A stretch of DNA of 36,213 nucleotides from CALACW01 sp963627915 (GTDB lineage: Bacteria > Bacillota > Clostridia > Oscillospirales > Acutalibacteraceae). Every line of letters begins with the position of its first letter. Position 1 is the first letter of the stretch. The notes beneath the pieces were generated by a model. The model was not told the origin of the DNA and searched no databases. It saw nothing but the letters and a program-made list of their open reading frames with translations. The position numbers and the translations under genes were made by a program. This document shows positions 31,831 to 36,213 of this stretch, piece by piece. The stretch covers positions 1-36,213 of the forward strand of contig CAVGCY010000048.1 in NCBI GenBank assembly GCA_963627915.1, written 5' to 3'.

Positions 31831-32061
31831 TTAAGACCAGTAGACGTTAAAGCCCGGCTGCGGAGTGAAGTTGCAAACGTCGCCTTCCTCGCCGACGTAA
31901 TCGCACGAGTTTTCGAGCGTAAATATCGTGCCGAGCCCCGGAATATCAACGGTGCAATGATACATCTGATTGTTCGTAATATACTGACATGCGGCTATTA
32001 CGGACCCTCCGAGTTGAAATTCCACAGTTTCAACGGACGGCTTTATATATTGTTTTTTCAT
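31831..32061 (-). CDS. small four-cysteine peptide of unknown function
   Basis: 76-residue peptide, MKKQYIKPSVETVEFQLGG at the start, then Cys25, Cys36, Cys53 and Cys63 in a Gly/Asn/Tyr/aromatic-rich region ending FNVYWS. The charged N-terminus with a K-P-x-V-E-x-x-x-F pattern resembles the leader part of small peptides I have seen in gut Firmicutes, some of them candidate modified-peptide precursors, but no modifying enzyme or peptidase transporter is nearby. There is no normal signal peptide, although VIAAC resembles a lipobox. The gene looks real: GGAAAGG lies upstream, it starts 24 bases after the giant secreted-protein gene on the same strand, and a terminator follows. Function not assigned. 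Confidence 0.7.
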   Translation of the reverse strand: MKKQYIKPSVETVEFQLGGSVIAACQYITNNQMYHCTVDIPGLGTIFTLENSCDYVGEEGDVCNFTPQPGFNVYWS

Positions 32062-32085
32062 AATAATTACCTTTCCGTAAAACTG

Positions 32086-35000
32086 TTATTTTAATATCCC
32101 GGAAATCAAATCAGCTATCTTAATTATTAAATTAAAGATATTCAAAACGAACTTTGTTATTTTATCGAGAATAGTTTGTTTTTTGTCCGTTTCATCCGAG
32201 GCTTCGTCGATAATATCGATATTATCGCACTTAATATCAATGCTTTGCGCCGTCCATTCTCCGCCGTTGTAAACAAGTGTGAGCCTGACGGTTTCGTTTG
32301 TCTTTAATTCAAGAAACTTGTCCGCCGAGCACGAGATGAAAGCATTTTTGATAATTTCATCATCCGTAGAAACGTCAAGGTATGCCGTCCATCCTTCGTC
32401 ATTATCGGATACGTAAGTAAATTTATCGGAGTTTACCGTTATTTCCGAATCAAACTTTTTATTGTCCGAAGAGAACGATATGTCAAACGTGTATTCGCCG
32501 TCAAGCTCCGGAGCGGGGGAGGCGATAACCTTAGTCAGCATATTTGACGTAAATGACATTAATTTCATATCAGACATCAGGGAAAACGACTTGGCGGCGG
32601 ACGTCTGAGCGGGGATTATTTTTATCTTTCCGACTCCGACAAGTCCCGATGAAGAACCGTTTGCAATAACTATCATCGAGTCGGTCGGCGTTACCGTGTA
32701 GAACATTTCTGCCGCGGAACGAAGCGTAAACGTATCATTGCCTATTTTTGCAACGGCTGTATTGCCGTCAACGGAGCGCAGACCGATTTGAATCGTCGCG
32801 TTCGTATCGCTTATCCTGAATGCCGCCGCGTCTCCCGCGCCGAGCATTACCTCGCAGTTCGCTGTCGGATTAGTATAATCGGAAATCATGGAAACGTTTG
32901 TCTTGCCCTCTACGTATACAGAGCCTGTCTGCGTTTCGCCCTGTAATATCAAGTCGTTTGCCGAGGATGTCAGAAGCGACGATTTTATGTTTTCAAAAGT
33001 AGGATTAAGCTCGTTTGCGTTTTTGTACGCTTCATAGACCGCACCGGACGTAAGATTTGTTCCCGCCGGGTTATATATTCTTATACTGTCTATAAGTCCG
33101 ATATACTGTCCGCTTGCATTTCCTCTGCCCTCGGTCTGTCCCTGTGACGGAGCGCGGAGTACGCCGTTTGACGACGATGAGGATGTTCTGTCAAACATGG
33201 GATGATATGCGACCGTTACCTTAACGGTATAATGTCCGTATTCAAGTCCGGATACCGTTGCAACGGGGGATTGATAAACTATCGAATATGTCGAATCGTC
33301 ATAATGCGTGTTGACCGCTATTTTTTTGATTGACGTAATCTCGCCGTATCTGTAAACGTCAACGGTCATAAGTCCCGAGGTATCCGTTCCTATAGCGTTA
33401 AGGTCAAAGCCCGTACCCCAGAAGCTGAACGTTGCGGACGGCCATTTGTATGAGCTTGAAGCGGATTCAAACTGAGATTTTGTAACGGTAACGTATTTTG
33501 CGTTATTGCCAGAATATGTTGAATAATTTGCATATTCTGAAGAATAGCCGTAATTCGACTCGTCCCCGTTTCCCGTATAATCGTTGCTTGTTCCGGATAT
33601 ATCTGTCCATACAGCGTCCGTTCCGTTGCTGAATGTAAAAGCTGACTCCTCAAAGAGAATATTATTCGACGGAATAAACGTTACGCTCGAATATGAATAA
33701 CATCTGTATGCGTCCGAACAAAGACTTACTGCGTAATAAAATGTCTGCGCCGTGGTGAAATCCGTAGTCGGTATGAATTTAAGCTTGTTATTTTCAATGG
33801 AAACCGTACCCGCAGAATTTGACACCGCCGAAATATATGAAGCCTGAAGCGTCTTTCCGTTCTGAACCGAGGGCGAAGCGGTCGATACGCCGATTATTGT
33901 CCCGTTTGAACAGGCGTCGTTTGATAAAACGTCGGAATATCCCGCAGACGCAAAGTCAATGACGGCAGTATCCGCCGTTGTTCCGACAGCCTGCCACAGA
34001 GCGTAAAGCGTGTCCTTGTGACCGAGTGTGAAAGTATCTGTACCGCTCTCGGCGGTTTTGCTCGAAGCCCAGCCGTTGAACGCGTAGCCCGAACGGGTCG
34101 GAACGTATGAGGAAAGACTGACGGAGGCGTTCGCGTTACTGCCTATAACAAACCAGTGGCTTGTCGTTGACGAACCGTTTATTGTTCCGTTGTTCGCGTC
34201 AAGGATAACCTTAGCCTGCAAAGCGTTGAGCGCGTTTGTAAGATTATTTGCAAGCGTATCGGGATTTGTAATTGTCGAATCGAGGACGGTCAGCCCCTTG
34301 CATGCGTTTTTGTATGCCGCTACGAATGCTGTCCACTTGGAATTTGTTTCCGATGTGTAGAAATAAGAGCTTGTAAATGACGAGCTGTTTACGCCCAACT
34401 GTGCAAAACAGCTCTGTGCGTTCTGAACGGCGGTACGTAAGTTGGTTTTGTTGTAGATATTTGCCGAAACCCTGATTACCGAGGTGTTCAGACAGTAGTC
34501 GGAGTCGGAGTTTATCATAAGAGTTTTGTATGTATATGTTTTTGCAGTTGTCGAACTCGGAACGGAGCTTGCAAGACCTCCGGCATATTTTAATCCCTCA
34601 AGTTCATAGCCGCTTTGTAGTGAATTGTATGAACCCTGACGGGCAATAACAGTTCCGTTGCCTTCTGCGTCAGTCCATCGTTTTTGTATTTCGGAAATGC
34701 TGTTTCTTTCTTTGTTGCGTTCTTCACCTAAATATGTACTTCCGGTATATTCGGAAACCATCCAGGCTCCGCCTTTGTTCGTATTATTATCGTTTGTAAC
34801 AAGCATGCCTAAACCGAGATTCGGTATTTGGCTTAAATTTGAATATCTGCTTGAATCTATGGTTACAACGCCGGTTACGCCGGCAACGGTATTCATTCTG
34901 TTATAGCCATTTCCGTAGTTATAACCGTCATCGTATTTTTGATATCTGAACGATTTAACGTTAAATGCTCCGCTTGTACTGTCTGTGAACCAATCAAGCG

Positions 35001-35919
35001 GTGAGTTGTTGCTAACTGCGGAATTTGCCTGATTTGCATAAAAATACGCCTGAGTGTTTGTTGCAGACGCAAATACGGCATAAAGAGAAGTAGCATTCGA
35101 GCTTACGTTTGCTGACGGCTGATTTTTTGTGCCGGTTATTTTTGTACTTCCGGCGTATCCCGTGTTTTGAGAGCTTAAAAAACCCGCCATGCCTTTTGCG
35201 CTGTTTGATGTTGCATACCGTGGATAATAATCAGATGTTCCCGACAGAGAGTGTACGCCGGTAATCCATGAGATGACACTGCAGTTTGTATTAGTTCCGC
35301 GGTTATTAATCATTTCACCTGTAGTTCCGTACGGAATTACATACGGTTTATACACATAAGTATACGCAATCGCCGTTTTTGTCTGAGAATCCGCCGAATC
35401 CGTAAACGTTAGCACCCACTGTATGTAGCATCCCGTTTTGCCGGCGGCAAGCGACGGTGAGTAGCTGCTTGCGGCTGTGATGGTCGTTGACGCCTTGCCC
35501 GAAGAGAGAGTAAGAGTTTTCTGCGTTCCTGCCGAAAGAGCCGAACTCATGTAAATAGAACCGCCGGATAACTTCGTATCGGACGTTATATCGTCAAGCC
35601 AGAAATAACTTAATTTCGCGCTCGTTGCGTTCGCATACTCAAAATAAACCGTTCCCGACGTGTCCTGCGAGGTTTTGGGTTTACCGGTAGACGTATCGTT
35701 CTGTATAAAGAACTGAAACGGCGTGGACGTTGAGGCGGTCCACGACTGTACGTTCGGCGCAAGGTATATAACTTCTGGAACGTAAAATTTCACGTTCTGC
35801 ATGGTCGGGTCGATTGCCGAAGCCCTTGAGGGCGTGATAATCGCAAAGCATGAAAACGTTATTATAAAAGTTAGAATCAACGAAATAATACTGTGTACTT
35901 TTTTGTGCGGTGTATTCAT
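32086..35919 (-). CDS. giant secreted multi-domain surface protein with InlB-type repeat
   Basis: 1277-residue exported protein, likely an adhesin-like surface protein. Signal peptide: basic MNTPHKK, hydrophobic core ISLILTFIITFSCFAII, cleavage near ASA. Residues 30-480 are a Ser/Thr/Tyr/Asn-rich beta region with no family I recognise. About 490-568 is a helical FIVAR-like segment (LRTAVQNAQSCF ... LANNLTNALNALQAK). About 570-640 is an InlB B-type (Listeria-Bacteroides) repeat ending GYAFNGWASSKTAESG...LYALW. About 645-745 resembles a cadherin-like Ig module (DVLSNDACSNGTI...LKFIPTTDFTTA). Two or more beta-sandwiches follow. An acidic stretch (DIIDEASDETDKKQ) precedes a 28-residue hydrophobic/amphipathic tail ending GILK. 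There is no LPxTG motif or dockerin. A small peptide gene follows after 24 bases. Confidence 0.8.
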   Translation of the reverse strand: MNTPHKKVHSIISLILTFIITFSCFAIITPSRASAIDPTMQNVKFYVPEVIYLAPNVQSWTASTSTPFQFFIQNDTSTGKPKTSQDTSGTVYFEYANATSAKLSYFWLDDITSDTKLSGGSIYMSSALSAGTQKTLTLSSGKASTTITAASSYSPSLAAGKTGCYIQWVLTFTDSADSQTKTAIAYTYVYKPYVIPYGTTGEMINNRGTNTNCSVISWITGVHSLSGTSDYYPRYATSNSAKGMAGFLSSQNTGYAGSTKITGTKNQPSANVSSNATSLYAVFASATNTQAYFYANQANSAVSNNSPLDWFTDSTSGAFNVKSFRYQKYDDGYNYGNGYNRMNTVAGVTGVVTIDSSRYSNLSQIPNLGLGMLVTNDNNTNKGGAWMVSEYTGSTYLGEERNKERNSISEIQKRWTDAEGNGTVIARQGSYNSLQSGYELEGLKYAGGLASSVPSSTTAKTYTYKTLMINSDSDYCLNTSVIRVSANIYNKTNLRTAVQNAQSCFAQLGVNSSSFTSSYFYTSETNSKWTAFVAAYKNACKGLTVLDSTITNPDTLANNLTNALNALQAKVILDANNGTINGSSTTSHWFVIGSNANASVSLSSYVPTRSGYAFNGWASSKTAESGTDTFTLGHKDTLYALWQAVGTTADTAVIDFASAGYSDVLSNDACSNGTIIGVSTASPSVQNGKTLQASYISAVSNSAGTVSIENNKLKFIPTTDFTTAQTFYYAVSLCSDAYRCYSYSSVTFIPSNNILFEESAFTFSNGTDAVWTDISGTSNDYTGNGDESNYGYSSEYANYSTYSGNNAKYVTVTKSQFESASSSYKWPSATFSFWGTGFDLNAIGTDTSGLMTVDVYRYGEITSIKKIAVNTHYDDSTYSIVYQSPVATVSGLEYGHYTVKVTVAYHPMFDRTSSSSSNGVLRAPSQGQTEGRGNASGQYIGLIDSIRIYNPAGTNLTSGAVYEAYKNANELNPTFENIKSSLLTSSANDLILQGETQTGSVYVEGKTNVSMISDYTNPTANCEVMLGAGDAAAFRISDTNATIQIGLRSVDGNTAVAKIGNDTFTLRSAAEMFYTVTPTDSMIVIANGSSSGLVGVGKIKIIPAQTSAAKSFSLMSDMKLMSFTSNMLTKVIASPAPELDGEYTFDISFSSDNKKFDSEITVNSDKFTYVSDNDEGWTAYLDVSTDDEIIKNAFISCSADKFLELKTNETVRLTLVYNGGEWTAQSIDIKCDNIDIIDEASDETDKKQTILDKITKFVLNIFNLIIKIADLISGILK

Positions 35920-35920
35920 T

Positions 35921-35954
35921 GCAAAATGCCTGCCTTTTGATAATATTATTTTGC
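35921..35954 (-). promoter_or_regulatory. hairpin around the ribosome site of the giant secreted-protein gene
   Basis: GCAAAAT (35921-35927) and ATTTTGC (35948-35954) pair over 7 bp, placing the likely ribosome site AAAGGCAGG in the loop, directly before ATG 35919. It could lower translation or stabilise the message; this is structural inference only. Confidence 0.3.
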
Positions 35955-35967
35955 GATGCAGCCTGCG

Positions 35968-36165
35968 TCATTCTACGGTATAACCTGCGTCGGTGATTGC
36001 TTTTATAATATCAGATTCATCCGTACCGTCAAAAACCACGGTGCAGGTTCCGCTTTTGCTGTCAGCGGTAACGTCGGTTACTCCGTTAAGTGCCGATACG
36101 GCTTTTTTCACTCTGTTTTCGCAGTGCGGACACATCATTCCCGATATATTAAAAACCTTTTTCAT
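35968..36165 (-). CDS. CopZ-like heavy-metal-binding protein
   Basis: 65-residue soluble HMA-domain protein that binds Cu(I) or a similar soft metal and may hand it to a P-type ATPase. The ferredoxin-like beta-alpha-beta pattern starts MKKVFNISGMMCPHCENRVK with ligands Cys12 and Cys15 in MxCxxC, and ends IIKAITDAGYTVE as in CopZ. I start at ATG 36165 because TGGAGA lies 5-7 bases upstream; an in-frame ATG four codons earlier overlaps that ribosome site. A copper ATPase (copA) would be expected upstream, outside the window. The next gene on this strand starts 48 bases later. Confidence 0.9.
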   Translation of the reverse strand: MKKVFNISGMMCPHCENRVKKAVSALNGVTDVTADSKSGTCTVVFDGTDESDIIKAITDAGYTVE

Positions 36166-36213
36166 AAAAATCTCCATTCTGCCGCTAAAGCGTCAGCACA
36201 AATAGAAATGAAA

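Noticed and set aside
31831..32061. Small four-cysteine peptide as a lipoprotein
   Set aside because: VIAAC looks like a lipobox, but the preceding 20 residues are charged and lack the hydrophobic core of a signal peptide.

Overview
The window looks like a chromosomal stretch from an anaerobic, Gram-positive Clostridia-class gut-type bacterium, most likely Ruminococcaceae/Oscillospirales. The support is strong purine-rich Shine-Dalgarno sites, type I dockerin modules on secreted proteins, a nine-gene V/A-type ATPase operon, and families typical of that group (DUF4364, DUF5696-like lipoprotein, GGGtGRT protein, CBS-type pyrophosphatase). Assignment is by pattern recognition only; no database was searched. 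I see no transposase, integrase, phage gene or CRISPR array.

Layout. 1-4.6 kb holds a left-truncated leucine-rich-repeat protein ending in a dockerin, then on the minus strand a secreted lipase-like hydrolase and an EamA-type exporter. 4.7-7.4 kb holds a CBS/DRTGG pyrophosphatase, tRNA-Arg(CCT) and a patatin-like lipase. 7.45-13.2 kb is a compact pyrimidine operon, pyrC-K-D-F-E-B-I, behind a structured leader and closed by a terminator. It encodes every step from carbamoyl phosphate to UMP; carAB is not here. tRNA-Leu(TAA) follows on the opposite strand. 13.7-17.9 kb has a DUF5696-like lipoprotein, a DUF4364 winged-helix protein, TrmO and a TRIC/UPF0126 channel, then tRNA-Pro(CGG). 18.3-20.0 kb is a two-gene unit of a NifU-like scaffold and a GGGtGRT protein. 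20.2-22.4 kb has a second dockerin protein, an orphan LuxR-type HTH protein and an Rrf2/IscR-like regulator. 22.5-31.1 kb (minus strand) is the V-type ATPase operon in transcription order H-C-I-K-F-E-A-B-D. 31.3-36.2 kb has a YbaK-type deacylase, a small four-cysteine peptide gene downstream of a 1277-residue secreted protein, and a CopZ-like metal-binding protein.

The least explained parts are the GGGtGRT/NifU-like pair, the secreted giant protein plus four-cysteine peptide, a similar hydrophobic/amphipathic C-terminal tail on two otherwise unrelated secreted proteins, and the pyr leader RNA with mutually exclusive helices. The rest is mostly core metabolism and energetics.
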